From: an uncultured Olsenella sp. | Lineage (GTDB): Bacteria > Actinomycetota > Coriobacteriia > Coriobacteriales > Atopobiaceae | Reading direction: 5' to 3' | Assembly: GCA_900314495.1 (NCBI GenBank) | Contig: OMVJ01000021.1 | Location: 1 to 38,935 of the forward strand | Length of the DNA: 38,935 nt | Part shown: in pieces, positions 14,484 to 24,621 of the stretch | How the letters are laid out: the number at the start of each line of letters is the position of its first letter | Position numbering within the stretch: the first letter of the stretch is position 1 | Notes under the pieces: model-generated | The model's database searches: none | The model's input: only the letters and a program-made list of their open reading frames with translations | Told to the model about the DNA's origin: nothing | Translations under genes and position numbers: made by a program

Positions 14484-16301
14484 ATGAAGAAAACTCACTG
14501 CCGCCCTCCGGCGCGACTCAAACGCACCACAACCAGATCTGGAGTCGCCTTGCTCTACCCGTCATCCACACAGAACGGTGTCACCCCGCCGCGCCCCCAA
14601 CCCGCGGAACAGATGATCCTGAACCGCTACCGCGTGCTCAGCTCCAACACGGAGGGCGGCTTCGGCACGGTCAACGTTTGCTGGGACACGCGGCTGCAGC
14701 GGCGCGTGGCCATAAAGACCATCCCTTTGCGCGTGAGCGGTGGCCCGGCCGTGCCCGTCTCCACCCTGGACGAGGCCCTGAGCGAGGCGCGCACCTCCAG
14801 CCTCCTGGCCCACCCCAACATCGTCACCGTGTACGACTTCGAGACGGACGGCAATGACTCCTACCTGGTCATGGAGTACGTTGACGGCCTCAACTTGGCA
14901 GACCTGCTGGCCCGGGTGGAGGGCGGCGTGCTCACCTTTGACGAGACCGCCCACGTGCTGCGCAGCGTTGCCGCCGCCCTGGCCTTCGCGCACGAGAACG
15001 GCGTCCTGCACCTGGACATCAAGCCCGCCAACATAATGATCGACCGCTCCGGCACGGTTAAGCTGGGCGACTTCGGCATGGCCACGCTGGCCTCGGCCGC
15101 CGGCTACGGCGGGGCCCGGGGCGGCACCGTGGGCTACATGCCGCCAGAGCAGATCGTGGGCGACCTGGTAGACGAGCGCACGGACATTTTCTCGCTCGCG
15201 GTGGTGGTCTGGCAGTGCCTGACGGGGTCCTGCCCCTTCTCGGCCCCCACGGCGGACCTGTCACTGCAGAAGCTAGAGCGGGGGCCAATCCCCGCCCTCT
15301 CCAAGGTGGAGCCAGCGCTGGCCGGCATGGTGGAGGAGACCCTCCTCACTGCCCTTGAGCCCAAGGCCTCCCAGCGCATGGTTGCCGTGGAGGACCTGGC
15401 GGAGCCCGTCATTGCCTACCTGGGAGACCCCCAGGAGGGCAAGGAGTCCCTGCACGACCTGATTGACCAGCCAGCCCCCGGGGACGAGCCGGAGGAAGAT
15501 GGCGTGGACGCCCCGGGGCTTCTTGAGCGTGCCCCCTGGCTTCCAGCGGTTGTGGAACGCGGAATCTGCGCCGTATGCGCCGCTGCCGTGTGCTTGCCGG
15601 CGCTGCGCGTGGTGCTAGGCGCAGACGTCACGCCCACCCTTGTGGGCCTTGCCGCCGTTGCCGCGGCAACGTGCGCCTGGCCGCCCCTGGGCGCACCCCT
15701 GGCGGCGGTTGCCATGGCCCTTGCCCTGGCGGTGGCCGGCGGCGCAGAGGCCTTGGCCGCCTGCCTGGCGCTTCTCCTTATATATGGTGCGTGGTGGGTG
15801 TACGCGGGCCGGAAGGCCAAGCTGGCCTCCGCCGCCCTGCTCCTGCCCTGCCTGCTGCCAGCCCCCAGCTCCGGCCTGGCGGGCCTGTGCCTGACGCCGC
15901 TTGCGGCGGGGCTCACGGGTGCTTTGGCCTGGCTCTTCCGCCTTGCCTTCCGGGCCTGCCAGGCGGCGGCGTTTGAGCCGGGCGCCCTTGTCGGCCTGCT
16001 GGCCTCCGCCGCGGCCGAGCCCACAAGCTGGGTCACGCTTGCCACCTGCGGGCTGGCCGCCCTGGCCTGCAGCGCCCTCTGCCAGCGCGGCAGCGTCGCG
16101 GCGGGCGTGGCCGGGCAGGTCCTGTGCCTGCTGGTTTTGGCTTGCGGTCAGCTTGGCCCAACGCTGATGGAGAATGCCGATATCTGGACCGCTCTCGCAA
16201 CGCCGTATATGGCTCTTGCGATACTCTTTACCGTAATTCTGTGTATAGTGACCGTCCTTGCGGGCCCATCTTCGCAGGGCCAGGAGGGTGATGATTTCTG
16301 A
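14484..16301 (+). CDS. Ser/Thr protein kinase with polytopic membrane domain (PknA-like position)
   Basis: Up to 605 residues. The Hanks kinase domain spans about residues 46-315: Gly loop NTEGGFGTVN, K78 in VAIKTI, C-helix E101, catalytic loop HLDIKPANIM (D178; Leu replaces the usual Arg of HRD), DFG at 196-198 and PPEQ. A short acidic linker (ADEPEEDG-like, about 335-350) leads to roughly eight Ala/Leu-rich membrane helices (about 360-597). There is no PASTA or other external sensor domain. The start is uncertain: the ATG at 14484 has no ribosome-binding site, a TTG at 14550 has GGAG 5 nt upstream, and an ATG at 14613 (MILNRYRV) fits the family N-terminus best. It leads the envelope-signalling operon and overlaps fhaA as TGATG. 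Confidence 0.9.
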   Translation: MKKTHCRPPARLKRTTTRSGVALLYPSSTQNGVTPPRPQPAEQMILNRYRVLSSNTEGGFGTVNVCWDTRLQRRVAIKTIPLRVSGGPAVPVSTLDEALSEARTSSLLAHPNIVTVYDFETDGNDSYLVMEYVDGLNLADLLARVEGGVLTFDETAHVLRSVAAALAFAHENGVLHLDIKPANIMIDRSGTVKLGDFGMATLASAAGYGGARGGTVGYMPPEQIVGDLVDERTDIFSLAVVVWQCLTGSCPFSAPTADLSLQKLERGPIPALSKVEPALAGMVEETLLTALEPKASQRMVAVEDLAEPVIAYLGDPQEGKESLHDLIDQPAPGDEPEEDGVDAPGLLERAPWLPAVVERGICAVCAAAVCLPALRVVLGADVTPTLVGLAAVAAATCAWPPLGAPLAAVAMALALAVAGGAEALAACLALLLIYGAWWVYAGRKAKLASAALLLPCLLPAPSSGLAGLCLTPLAAGLTGALAWLFRLAFRACQAAAFEPGALVGLLASAAAEPTSWVTLATCGLAALACSALCQRGSVAAGVAGQVLCLLVLACGQLGPTLMENADIWTALATPYMALAILFTVILCIVTVLAGPSSQGQEGDDF

Positions 16302-17644
16302 TGAACGTTCTTTCTGTCTTCGAGCAGCGCGTTGGCACACTGTTCACCGAGAAGGATGCCGGCGTGCCGCCCCTGCCCTTCAAGAAGCTGGGCAAGAAGT
16401 CCGTGCGCGAGATGGAGAGCGAGACCTTCGTCATCGACGGCGTGGACACCGCCCCCGCCCTGTACACCATTCTGGTCTCCACGGAGGACGACCAGGCCAT
16501 GCGCCCGCTGTACGTTGACATTGCGGACGAGCTTTCCTCGCTCATCGAGGCGCAGGCCAAGAAGCGCAGCTACTCCTTTGTGGGCAAGCCCCTTGCGCGC
16601 TTCATGGTGGACCCCAGCCTCAAGCACGGCAAGTTCGCCGTCTTCGCCGAGAACATAGACGCCCGCACCCTTGCTCGCCTGCGGGACGAGGAGAACCAGT
16701 TCCTGGGCATTGCCGTGCCACAGCCGGTGGTTTACCCGGCCTACGACGCCGCACCCACCGGCGGGGCCCAGCCCACGGACGACGCGGATGCCGGCCTGGA
16801 CATCATTCCCGAGGACGCGGCCGACCTGGTTGAGGAGCCCCTGGCGGCAGAGGTGCCGGAGGTCGTTCCCGCGGCCGCGGAGCCGGAGCCCGTGGCAGAG
16901 GTCCCCGCGCCAGAGGCCGAGCCGGAGCCCGCACCCGCGGAGCCCGCGGTTGAGGCCGAGGCCGAGCAGGTTCCCGAGGTAGCACCGGAGCCCGAGGCCC
17001 CCGCAGTGCAGGTTCCCGAGGTCGCACCGGAGGCCGAGCCGGCGCCCGAGCCTGTTGCGGCACCCGCCGCTTCCTGGGACGTTGACGGCCAGGGCGCCAC
17101 ACCGGTGCCCGAGGCACCCGCAGCCGAGCCCGAGCCCGCGCCCCAGGTGCAGGAGGCTGCCACCCCAGACTTCCTGAAGGCCGCATCCGCCGCCGTGGCG
17201 GACGCCCCCATGGCCGTGGCGCCCGAGGCTCCGGTGGTTCCCGCGGCGCCGGCCGTTGCGGAAGCACCCGCGGCCCCCGCTGCCCCCGCCCCCAAGCCGG
17301 CCCACGCCGCGCCGCAGTCCGCGCACATGGCGTCCACGCCCGAAGAGCCCACCACGCCCGCGACCTGCCTCCTCACGGACCAGGCCAGCGGCAGGCAGTA
17401 CGTCGTCACCCGCCCCAAGGTCCTCATCGGCCGCGAGCGCACGCCCGGCGGCGTGGTCCTGCACGACCCCAACGTCTCGCGCCGGCACGCGGAGCTCGCC
17501 CACAACGGCACCAGCTGGACCATCACGGACCTGCACTCCACCAACGGCACGCTGGTCAACGACATAGACGTGGACCAGTGCTCCCTGCGAGACGGCGACG
17601 TCATCACCGTCGGCCTCATAAACCTCTCGTTCAAGGAGGGCTAG
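16301..17644 (+). CDS. fhaA: FhaA-like protein: DUF3662 domain plus C-terminal FHA domain
   Basis: 447 residues. Residues 1-130 match the DUF3662 domain of mycobacterial FhaA (start MNVLSVFEQRVGTLFTEKD). Residues about 140-350 form a low-complexity Ala/Pro/Glu/Val linker with near-repeats of VPEVAPEPE type. The C-terminal FHA domain (about 360-447) has GRERTPGG, SRRHAEL and HSTNGTLVND, the phosphothreonine-binding signature. In mycobacteria FhaA binds phosphorylated envelope proteins such as MviN and is a PknB substrate. It has no membrane segment and is probably cytoplasmic. Translation is coupled to the upstream kinase by a 1-nt overlap. Confidence 0.9.
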   Translation: MNVLSVFEQRVGTLFTEKDAGVPPLPFKKLGKKSVREMESETFVIDGVDTAPALYTILVSTEDDQAMRPLYVDIADELSSLIEAQAKKRSYSFVGKPLARFMVDPSLKHGKFAVFAENIDARTLARLRDEENQFLGIAVPQPVVYPAYDAAPTGGAQPTDDADAGLDIIPEDAADLVEEPLAAEVPEVVPAAAEPEPVAEVPAPEAEPEPAPAEPAVEAEAEQVPEVAPEPEAPAVQVPEVAPEAEPAPEPVAAPAASWDVDGQGATPVPEAPAAEPEPAPQVQEAATPDFLKAASAAVADAPMAVAPEAPVVPAAPAVAEAPAAPAAPAPKPAHAAPQSAHMASTPEEPTTPATCLLTDQASGRQYVVTRPKVLIGRERTPGGVVLHDPNVSRRHAELAHNGTSWTITDLHSTNGTLVNDIDVDQCSLRDGDVITVGLINLSFKEG

Positions 17645-17645
17645 C

Positions 17646-18059
17646 ATGATCGACCTGGTACTCTTTGCGGGTCGGATCATCCTCGTCATCTTCCTGTACG
17701 TGTTCCTGTTCGCGGCCATGCGCACGGGAATCGGCCTCGTTCGCGGCCAGCGCCGCGACGCCGCCATCTGGTCGGTAGACGTCGAGAAGGGCTCCAAGCA
17801 GCTCCGCGGCCTGCATGTTGACATGCTGGGCCCCGTCGTCGTGGGCCGCTCGCAGTCGTCCGACATCGTGATCGACGAGCCGTTCGTCTCGGCCAACCAC
17901 GCGCGCTTCACCCTGCAGGGCCCCGCCCTGGTGCTGGAGGACCTTGGCTCCACCAACGGCACCATGGTCAACGGGCACCTCATCGGACAGCCCGTCACCC
18001 TGCGCGACGGAGACGAGGTGCAGGTGGGCGACACCATCATGCGAGTGAGCCGTCGATGA
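17646..18059 (+). CDS. fhaB: FhaB-like FHA-domain protein with N-terminal membrane anchor
   Basis: 137 residues. One membrane helix at about residues 4-24 (LVLFAGRIILVIFLYVFLFAA), then a basic patch and an FHA domain (about 58-137) with GRSQSSDI, SANHARF and GSTNGTMVNG. This matches FhaB/FipA of actinobacteria, a small FHA adaptor at the septum or cell pole. The gene starts 1 nt after the fhaA stop and overlaps the phosphatase gene by 4 nt. Confidence 0.9.
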   Translation: MIDLVLFAGRIILVIFLYVFLFAAMRTGIGLVRGQRRDAAIWSVDVEKGSKQLRGLHVDMLGPVVVGRSQSSDIVIDEPFVSANHARFTLQGPALVLEDLGSTNGTMVNGHLIGQPVTLRDGDEVQVGDTIMRVSRR

Positions 18060-19396
18060 TCTGGCGCGGCAGGAAGAGACAGACAACCGAACCCGAGAGC
18101 TCCGTCGAGCCCGTCAACGTTCCCGGCCGCAACGAGATGCCGGTGGAGAACCGTGCCGGCGCGGACACGTCCACCGGCAGCTCCGAGTACCTCTCGTGGG
18201 GCGCCCGGTCCGACGTGGGCCTGGTGCGCGCCCACAACGAGGACGCCTTCCTGGTGCGCTCGCCCCTCTTTGCCGTGTGCGACGGCATGGGCGGCCACGC
18301 CGCAGGCGAGGTTGCCAGCAAGATAGCCGTGGACACCATTGGAGCCAACGCCCCGGACCACGCGGACGACGTGGTGCTTGGCGCCGCCGTGGAGGCGGCC
18401 AACGCGGCCGTGCTGGAAGGCGCGGCCGCCGGCCAGGGCAAGCCCGGCATGGGCTGCACGGCAACCTGCGTGCTCATAGAGAAGAACAAGATGGCCGTGG
18501 CCCACGTGGGCGACTCGCGCGTGTACCTGCTGCACGACGGCGCTCTCGTGCGCGTCACGCACGACCACTCCTACGTTGAGGAGCTGGTGGACGCCGGGGA
18601 GATCACGGCCGACGAGGCCCGCATACACCCCTCGCGCTCCATCATCACGCGCGCCCTGGGGTCTGACCCAGACATGTACGCAGACCACTTCACGCTGGAC
18701 GTCTCCGCAGGCGACCGCGTGGTCATATGCTCAGACGGCCTCTCCAGCATGGTGTCCGACAAGGACATAGAGGAGCTCTCCGTCTCCAGCGCCACGCCGC
18801 AGGCCGCGGCCAACAACCTGGTCTCCGCGGCCCTCACCGCCGGCGGCCACGACAACGTGACCGTGGTGGTGGTGGACATTGTGGAGGACGGCCTGGCGGA
18901 GGTGCACCGCGCCAGAAGGCGCCACGGCATCATCGCCTTTGCCGTGGCCGCGCTGGTTGCGCTGGTCGCCGTGGGCGCGGGTCTTGGCGCCATTTTGCGC
19001 AGCTCCTGGTACGTGGGCAACAACAACGGAACCGTGGGCGTGTACCGCGGCGTCAACGACACCCTGCTCGGCTTCCCCCTGTACGAGCTGTGCGACACCA
19101 GCTCCGTGGAGGTGCAGAACCTGCCCGAGGCCGTGCAGCACCAGCTGGACGAGGGCATTGGCGTGCCCAGCGAGGAGATTGCCCTCAACACCGTGGAGCA
19201 GTACCGCGACCAGATAACCGCCGAGCAGGACAAGGCGGCGCTGGCCGCCACGGAGGCGCAGAACAGCGCCGACACCTCGCAGGGCGACCAGGCCGGCTCC
19301 TCCGCCCCGGCCGAGGCAGCACCCGCGGTGGACGCGCAGGCGGCCGTGCCGCAGTCGGGACAGGCGGAGCAGGGCAAGCAAGGGGCAGGTGAGTAG
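18056..19396 (+). CDS. pstP: PP2C-family Ser/Thr phosphatase with C-terminal membrane anchor
   Basis: 446 residues. It reverses the kinases of this operon. The catalytic PP2C domain (about 45-280) shows [19 protein letters not shown] (Asp76 and Gly77 of the metal centre), [27 protein letters not shown] and [11 protein letters not shown] basic juxtamembrane stretch and one membrane helix (about 287-308) lead to an extracellular part of about 135 residues, ending in an Ala/Gln-rich disordered tail (about 395-446). Mycobacterial PstP has the same topology. The N-terminal 45 residues before the domain are extra. The start ATG overlaps the FhaB stop (ATGA). Confidence 0.94.
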   Translation: MIWRGRKRQTTEPESSVEPVNVPGRNEMPVENRAGADTSTGSSEYLSWGARSDVGLVRAHNEDAFLVRSPLFAVCDGMGGHAAGEVASKIAVDTIGANAPDHADDVVLGAAVEAANAAVLEGAAAGQGKPGMGCTATCVLIEKNKMAVAHVGDSRVYLLHDGALVRVTHDHSYVEELVDAGEITADEARIHPSRSIITRALGSDPDMYADHFTLDVSAGDRVVICSDGLSSMVSDKDIEELSVSSATPQAAANNLVSAALTAGGHDNVTVVVVDIVEDGLAEVHRARRRHGIIAFAVAALVALVAVGAGLGAILRSSWYVGNNNGTVGVYRGVNDTLLGFPLYELCDTSSVEVQNLPEAVQHQLDEGIGVPSEEIALNTVEQYRDQITAEQDKAALAATEAQNSADTSQGDQAGSSAPAEAAPAVDAQAAVPQSGQAEQGKQGAGE

Positions 19397-19398
19397 CA

Positions 19399-22251
19399 AT
19401 GGGTAGGTTCTTGGTCACACGCAGAAACACCGAGCTGCTGCTGCTTTGCGCCGCGGCGGTGCCCGTCGTGCTCGTCTACGCAATGTACCTCTCCACCGTC
19501 AACCAGACCATGGCAATAGAGCCGTCCATGCTGGCGGTGCCCATCGCCCTGTTCGCGGCCTTCGCCGTGGCGCACGTGGCAATCCGCTTCCTAGCGCCCG
19601 GGGCGGACCCGGTCATACTTCCCGTGGTCTTCCTGCTGTCGGGCTTCGGCATCACCTTCGTGACCAGGCTCAAGCCGGCGCTGGCCGTGAACCAGGTAAT
19701 GTGGCTCTTCCTCTCCGTGGCGGCCATGGTGGTGACCCTGGCCCTCATCCGCAACCTGGACGACCTGGCCCAATACAAGTACTCGCTGGGCATAGCGGGC
19801 ATAGTCCTGCTCATGCTGCCCGCCGTCATTGGCACGGAGCGCGGCGGCTCCAAGCTCTGGCTCACCTTCGGGTCCTTCTCGTTCCAGCCGGGCGAGCTGG
19901 CAAAGATCCTGATCATCCTCTTCCTTGCCGCCTGGCTGGCAGAGAACCGGGAGCTTCTCTCGGCCTCCACGCGCAAGGTGGGGCCGGTCTCCTTCCCTGA
20001 GCCGCGCATGATGCTTCCCCTGCTGGGCATGTGGGGCATCAACCTGCTCATTGTCGTGCTGGAACGCGACCTGGGCTCGGCACTGCTCTTCTTCACCTTC
20101 TTCCTGGTCATGCTGTACGTGACAACCGGCCGCTGGAGCTACGTCATAGTGGCCGTCCTGCTGCTGGCCATTGGCGCCGTCTTCTGCTACAGCGCCTTCG
20201 GCCACGTGCGGACCCGCGTCCAGACCTGGATGGACCCCTTCGACAACCCCGACGGCGGCTACCAGCTGCGCCAGTCGCTCTACTCCATAGCCGACGGAGA
20301 CCTCTTCGGCACGGGCATCGGCAAGGGCCAGCCCACGCTCATCCCCGTGGTCGAGTCGGACTTCATCTTCTCGGCCATCGCGGAGGAGATGGGCCTTCTG
20401 GGCAGCTCGGCCATCCTCATTGCCTACATCATCTTCGCCGTGCGCGGCTTTGCCACCGCGGCGCGCGCCAAGTCCGACATCTCGGCCTTCACGGCCGTCG
20501 GCCTGACCACCTCCATCACCTTCCAGGCCTTCCTCATTGTGGCCGGCGTCACGCGCCTGCTGCCCCTGACGGGCGTCACCCTGCCCTTCATGAGCCAGGG
20601 CGGCAGCTCCCTGCTCTCAAGCTTCATCATCGTGGGCCTGCTGCTGCGCGCCGGCGACGAGGGCACGGGCCGCAGCACGCAGCTCTCCGCGGCGGCCACG
20701 GGCGCCGGCAACCCGCTCAACCGCAAGGTCGCGAGCGTGGCCCACGGCAGCCACGTGCGCGGCAGCTTCGGCCTCAACACGCCCGAGTCCGGCGTCCTGG
20801 GCCGCGTGGCCCTGGGCAACCGCCTCACGGTGCTGGTAACCGCCTTCTCGCTGCTGTTCGCGGCGCTCATCACCAACCTCACCTACATCCAGATCTTCCG
20901 CGCCCAGCACTACCAGGAGATGCCCAACAACAACCACACCATTGCCAAGACGGCCTACGTGCAGCGCGGCGCCATCATCACGTCCGACGGCCAGACCCTG
21001 GCGGAGAGCCTGCGCCAGGACGACGGCACCTACGTCCGCACCTACCCCAACGGGTCCGTGGCGGCACACACGGTGGGCTACGTCTCCAGCCAGTACGGCG
21101 CCACCGGCATAGAGGCCTCCATGAACGACGTGCTCACGGGCTCCTCCAACTACAGCAGCTGGGGCAACGCGCTGCAGTCCCTGGCCGGCGTGGAGACCCC
21201 CGGCTCCTCCGTGGTGCTGACCCTCAACTACCAGATGCAGGTGGCGGCCGAGCGCGCGCTGGACGGCTACGAGGGCGCCATAGTGGTCATTGACCCCTCC
21301 ACGGGTGCCATCCTGGCCAAGGCCTCCGCGCCAACCTACGACATCACCGACGTCTCCAGTGCCATAGAGACCTCCACCGGCGGCGGCACGGGTCTTCTGG
21401 ACCGCACGGTGCAGCTGTACACCCCGGGCTCCACCTTCAAGACGGTGACCCTCTCCGCCGCCCTGGACTCCGGCTCCCACACGCTGGACAGCACCTACGA
21501 CGCCCCTGCCTCCATGGACATTGGCGGCCAGGTGGTCACCAACGACCACGACGCGGACTACGGCAACATAGACCTGCGGACCGCCCTGGCCTACTCCTCC
21601 AACACGGTCTTCGGCCAGCTTGGGCGGGACCTTGGCGCCGACACCCTGGTGAGCTACGCCAGGAAGTTCGGCTACGGCCAGACCCTTGGGCAGGACTTCA
21701 CCTGCACCGCCTCGCTCATGCCCGAGCCCGGCGAGATGACCGAGTGGGAGACCGCCTGGGCCGCCTGCGGCCAGCCCGTGGGCGAGCACGCCAGCCCAGC
21801 CGGCCCGCAGACCACCGTCATGCAGAACGCCGTTGTGGCAGCCGCCATAGCCAACGGCGGCACCGTCATGAACCCCTACGTGGTGGACCACGTGCTCTCG
21901 CCCGAGGGCGCGACCACCTACACCACCACGCCCAAGTCTCTTGGCAAGGCCATCAGCTCCGACACCGCCAACGCGGTCAGGACCGCCATGCTGGATGTGG
22001 TGACCCGCGGAACCGGCACCGGGGCCCAGGTCAGCGGCTACAACATTGCGGGCAAGACCGGCACCGCCCAGGTTGCCAACGACTCCATCAACTCGCTCTT
22101 CATAGGCTTCGTGGACTCCGACACGCCCACGCTTGCCATCTCGGTCTGCATAGAGGGCAACGGCGAGGACGTCACCGGCGTCGCCGCGCAGGTTGCGGGC
22201 ACCGTGCTCGCGCAGTGCCTGCGGGTCCAGGCGATTGGAGCCGCATCATGA
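19399..22251 (+). CDS. Natural fusion of SEDS glycan polymerase (RodA/FtsW) and class B penicillin-binding protein
   Basis: 950 residues in one uninterrupted frame. Residues about 1-430 are a SEDS protein: multiple membrane helices, [42 protein letters not shown] and [15 protein letters not shown], covering the polymerase signatures. A cytoplasmic linker (about 430-470) leads to another helix (about 475-495) and a short class B PBP of the PbpA type (about 495-950), with transpeptidase motifs STFK (S678-K681), SSN (S733-N735) and KTG (K886-G888). In mycobacteria rodA and pbpA are separate neighbours at this exact place. The product should both polymerise and cross-link peptidoglycan. The start is 2 nt after the phosphatase stop. 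Confidence 0.95.
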   Translation: MGRFLVTRRNTELLLLCAAAVPVVLVYAMYLSTVNQTMAIEPSMLAVPIALFAAFAVAHVAIRFLAPGADPVILPVVFLLSGFGITFVTRLKPALAVNQVMWLFLSVAAMVVTLALIRNLDDLAQYKYSLGIAGIVLLMLPAVIGTERGGSKLWLTFGSFSFQPGELAKILIILFLAAWLAENRELLSASTRKVGPVSFPEPRMMLPLLGMWGINLLIVVLERDLGSALLFFTFFLVMLYVTTGRWSYVIVAVLLLAIGAVFCYSAFGHVRTRVQTWMDPFDNPDGGYQLRQSLYSIADGDLFGTGIGKGQPTLIPVVESDFIFSAIAEEMGLLGSSAILIAYIIFAVRGFATAARAKSDISAFTAVGLTTSITFQAFLIVAGVTRLLPLTGVTLPFMSQGGSSLLSSFIIVGLLLRAGDEGTGRSTQLSAAATGAGNPLNRKVASVAHGSHVRGSFGLNTPESGVLGRVALGNRLTVLVTAFSLLFAALITNLTYIQIFRAQHYQEMPNNNHTIAKTAYVQRGAIITSDGQTLAESLRQDDGTYVRTYPNGSVAAHTVGYVSSQYGATGIEASMNDVLTGSSNYSSWGNALQSLAGVETPGSSVVLTLNYQMQVAAERALDGYEGAIVVIDPSTGAILAKASAPTYDITDVSSAIETSTGGGTGLLDRTVQLYTPGSTFKTVTLSAALDSGSHTLDSTYDAPASMDIGGQVVTNDHDADYGNIDLRTALAYSSNTVFGQLGRDLGADTLVSYARKFGYGQTLGQDFTCTASLMPEPGEMTEWETAWAACGQPVGEHASPAGPQTTVMQNAVVAAAIANGGTVMNPYVVDHVLSPEGATTYTTTPKSLGKAISSDTANAVRTAMLDVVTRGTGTGAQVSGYNIAGKTGTAQVANDSINSLFIGFVDSDTPTLAISVCIEGNGEDVTGVAAQVAGTVLAQCLRVQAIGAAS

Positions 22252-22403
22252 TGCCAACACGCAACCAGCGCCGCGACCTCCTACGGCCACCACAAAGAAC
22301 CCGAGAAAAAACGCCAACCACACCACAGACACACAGCGCAATGGAACCAGAGACGATACGTGGCCTCGCCACGATGACGATAGGAGCTTCTCATGCCAGG
22401 TAG
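22248..22403 (+). CDS. Possible 51-residue coupled small ORF
   Basis: Starts with ATGATG overlapping the fusion-gene stop (ATGA) and ends 11 nt inside pknB. The product would be Pro/Thr/Arg-rich and basic ([17 protein letters not shown]...). Its codons (CTA, AGA, CCA, ACA, CGA) are unlike the GC-ending codons of neighbouring genes, which argues against coding. It is listed because it fills exactly the one large gap of an otherwise overlapping operon. Confidence 0.2.
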   Translation: MMPTRNQRRDLLRPPQRTREKTPTTPQTHSAMEPETIRGLATMTIGASHAR

Positions 22404-24408
22404 AGTACTCGGCGGCCGCTACACGGTCCAGGACAAGATAGGCACCGGCGGCATGGCCATCGTCTACCGTGGACTGGACAAGGTCCTCGGCAGGACGGTC
22501 GCCATCAAGACCATGCTGCCACAATACGCCGCAGACCCCTCCTTCGCCGCCCGCTTCAAGCAGGAGGCGCAGGCAGCCGCGGCACTGCAGAGCCCCTACA
22601 TCGTCTCGGTGTACGACTGGGGCAAGGACGGCGACACCTACTACATCATCATGGAGTACCTGCGCGGCACCGACCTCAAGAGCGGCATCCGCAAGCACGG
22701 CGCGTTGGACTGCCGCAAGGTGGCGCAGATTGGCTCGCAGATTGCCCAGGCCCTCTCCGTCGCCCACCGGCACGACATCATCCACCGCGACATCAAGCCG
22801 CAGAACATCATGGTGCAGCCCGACGGCAACATAAAGGTCATGGACTTCGGCATCGCGCGCGCCAAGAACAGCCACCTGACAACGGACAACTCCGTGCTGG
22901 GCACGGCGCACTACGTCAGCCCGGAGCAGACGCAGGGCAAGGAGCTTGGCCCCACCACGGACATCTACTCCCTGGGCATAGTCATGTACGAGGCGGCCAC
23001 GGGCCGCGTGCCCTTTGACGGGGACGATGCCATCTCCGTGGCGCTGAAGCAGGTGAAGGAGCAGCCCCTGCCGCCCAGCCAGATCAACCCCCGCGTTGAC
23101 CCGGCGCTGGAGTCCATCATCCTCAAGTGCATGCAGAAGGACCCCAAGGACCGCTTCCAGACGGCGGACGCCCTCTACCACGTGCTGCGCGACTACCTTG
23201 CTGGCCGCCTGCAGGCCGTGAACAACGCCACGGCCGTCATCGCGCCCGCGGTCGCCAACGTCATAGGCCCCGACCAGGGTGCCACCACGGCGCCCCTTCG
23301 CCCCGCGGTCCAGCCCATCAGGCCCATAACAACCCAGACCACCGGCCACCTGCAGACAACCACCACGGCCACGGAGCAGGCCCAGCAGCGCAAGCGGCAC
23401 CGCCGCCACGTCTTCCTGGGCGTCTTCCTTGCGCTGGTGGCCATTGCCGCCATCGCCGCCGCGCTCTACACCTCCAACCAGACAAAGACGCGCACGGTGC
23501 CCAACCTCATTGGCCTCACGCAGGAGGAGGCCCTCTCGCAGATTGACCAGACCGAGTACTTTGAGCAGGGCAACGTGAAGGAGTCCTACTCGGACAGCGC
23601 GGAGCAGGGCACTGTCATAGACCAGACGCCCAACGCCGGCAAGCAGGCCGAGGAGGGCACGGCCATAGACATCGTGGTCTCCAAGGGCAAGGCGCCGGCC
23701 GCGGACGTTACGGTGCCTGACCTCAAGAACATGGACGCATCCGCCGCCAACGAGGCCCTGGCCAAGGTGGGGCTCATAGGCCAGGCGGGCGACTCCGTAT
23801 ACTCCGCGGACGTCGAGACGGGCAAGGTGGCGCAGCAGAACCCCGCCGCCGGCAGCACCGCCAAGGCTGGCAGCACCGTCACGTACAACCTGAGCAAGGG
23901 CGTGGAGACCGTGCAGGTACCCAGCGTCATTGGCATGGGCGAGGAGAGGGCCACAGCCGCCCTGAAGGCTGCCGGCTTCACCGTGGTCACCAACTCCGAC
24001 ACCAGCGACCAGTACGACGCCGGCCTGGTCTGCGCCCAGTCCGTCACGGGCACGGCCGCCAAGGGCAGCCAGGTGGTGATCACCATCTCCACCGGCGTCA
24101 GCACCATCAGCGTTCCCAGCGTCGTGGGCATGTCGGAGTCCGCAGCGTCCAGCACGCTGGAGGCCAAGGGCTTCTACGTGGTGACGTACACCGACACCAC
24201 CAGCACCGAGGCCGCCGGCACCGTCACCAACCAGTCCCCCAGCAGCGGCAGCGTGGAGAAGGGCTCCACGATCACGATCTACGTCTCTGCGGGATCTTCC
24301 AGCCACACGGACGAGCCCTCCAGCGAAGACAACGGTGGCACCCACACCGACAGCGGCGGGGATTCCGCCGACACCACCGCAAGCAGCTCGGACGAGAGCG
24401 AGGGCTAG
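22393..24408 (+). CDS. pknB: Ser/Thr protein kinase PknB with four PASTA domains
   Basis: 671 residues with AGGAG before the ATG. Kinase domain about 8-270: GTGGMAIVYRG, K39 in VAIKTM, HRDIKPQNIM (D133), DFGIA (D151), activation segment with TDNSVLGTAHYVSPEQ. A Thr/Gln-rich juxtamembrane region (about 280-337) precedes one membrane helix (about 339-360). The outside part holds four PASTA repeats (about 367-432, 438-504, 508-574, 576-644), each opening with VP-[DSN]-[LV], which bind peptidoglycan fragments or lipid II. A Ser/Asp/Gly-rich tail ends the protein. It senses the cell wall and phosphorylates division and wall-synthesis proteins. The 141-nt gap before it is the largest in the operon. 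Confidence 0.97.
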   Translation: MPGRVLGGRYTVQDKIGTGGMAIVYRGLDKVLGRTVAIKTMLPQYAADPSFAARFKQEAQAAAALQSPYIVSVYDWGKDGDTYYIIMEYLRGTDLKSGIRKHGALDCRKVAQIGSQIAQALSVAHRHDIIHRDIKPQNIMVQPDGNIKVMDFGIARAKNSHLTTDNSVLGTAHYVSPEQTQGKELGPTTDIYSLGIVMYEAATGRVPFDGDDAISVALKQVKEQPLPPSQINPRVDPALESIILKCMQKDPKDRFQTADALYHVLRDYLAGRLQAVNNATAVIAPAVANVIGPDQGATTAPLRPAVQPIRPITTQTTGHLQTTTTATEQAQQRKRHRRHVFLGVFLALVAIAAIAAALYTSNQTKTRTVPNLIGLTQEEALSQIDQTEYFEQGNVKESYSDSAEQGTVIDQTPNAGKQAEEGTAIDIVVSKGKAPAADVTVPDLKNMDASAANEALAKVGLIGQAGDSVYSADVETGKVAQQNPAAGSTAKAGSTVTYNLSKGVETVQVPSVIGMGEERATAALKAAGFTVVTNSDTSDQYDAGLVCAQSVTGTAAKGSQVVITISTGVSTISVPSVVGMSESAASSTLEAKGFYVVTYTDTTSTEAAGTVTNQSPSSGSVEKGSTITIYVSAGSSSHTDEPSSEDNGGTHTDSGGDSADTTASSSDESEG

Positions 24409-24433
24409 GACCAAGAGGCCAACGGCAACGACG

Positions 24434-24467
24434 GCCGCCCCTGGGACCTACGGGTTCCGGGGGCGGC
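24434..24467 (+). terminator. Hairpin behind pknB
   Basis: A 15-bp stem (GCCGCCCC ... GGGGCGGC outer arms) with loop TACG starts 26 nt after the pknB stop codon. No T tract follows, so it may stabilise the 3' end rather than terminate by itself. Confidence 0.5.
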
Positions 24468-24621
24468 TTGCGTGTGGCGGCGGCCGGAGCCGAGGCGCGT
24501 CTCGCGCCGAGCGCCGTCCCCGGGCGGCGCCGCGCCACGCCACGTCGCACCACGCCGAATCAGTCCGCCGTTTCGCCCTTCTCTACAAGGACTAGACGGC
24601 GTTTCTGGACGAGGTCGTGCC

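Noticed and set aside
16148-18688. 846-codon minus-strand frame opposite the FHA genes
   Set aside because: No ribosome-binding site and only Gly/Arg/Val/Leu low complexity; it mirrors the real plus-strand genes.
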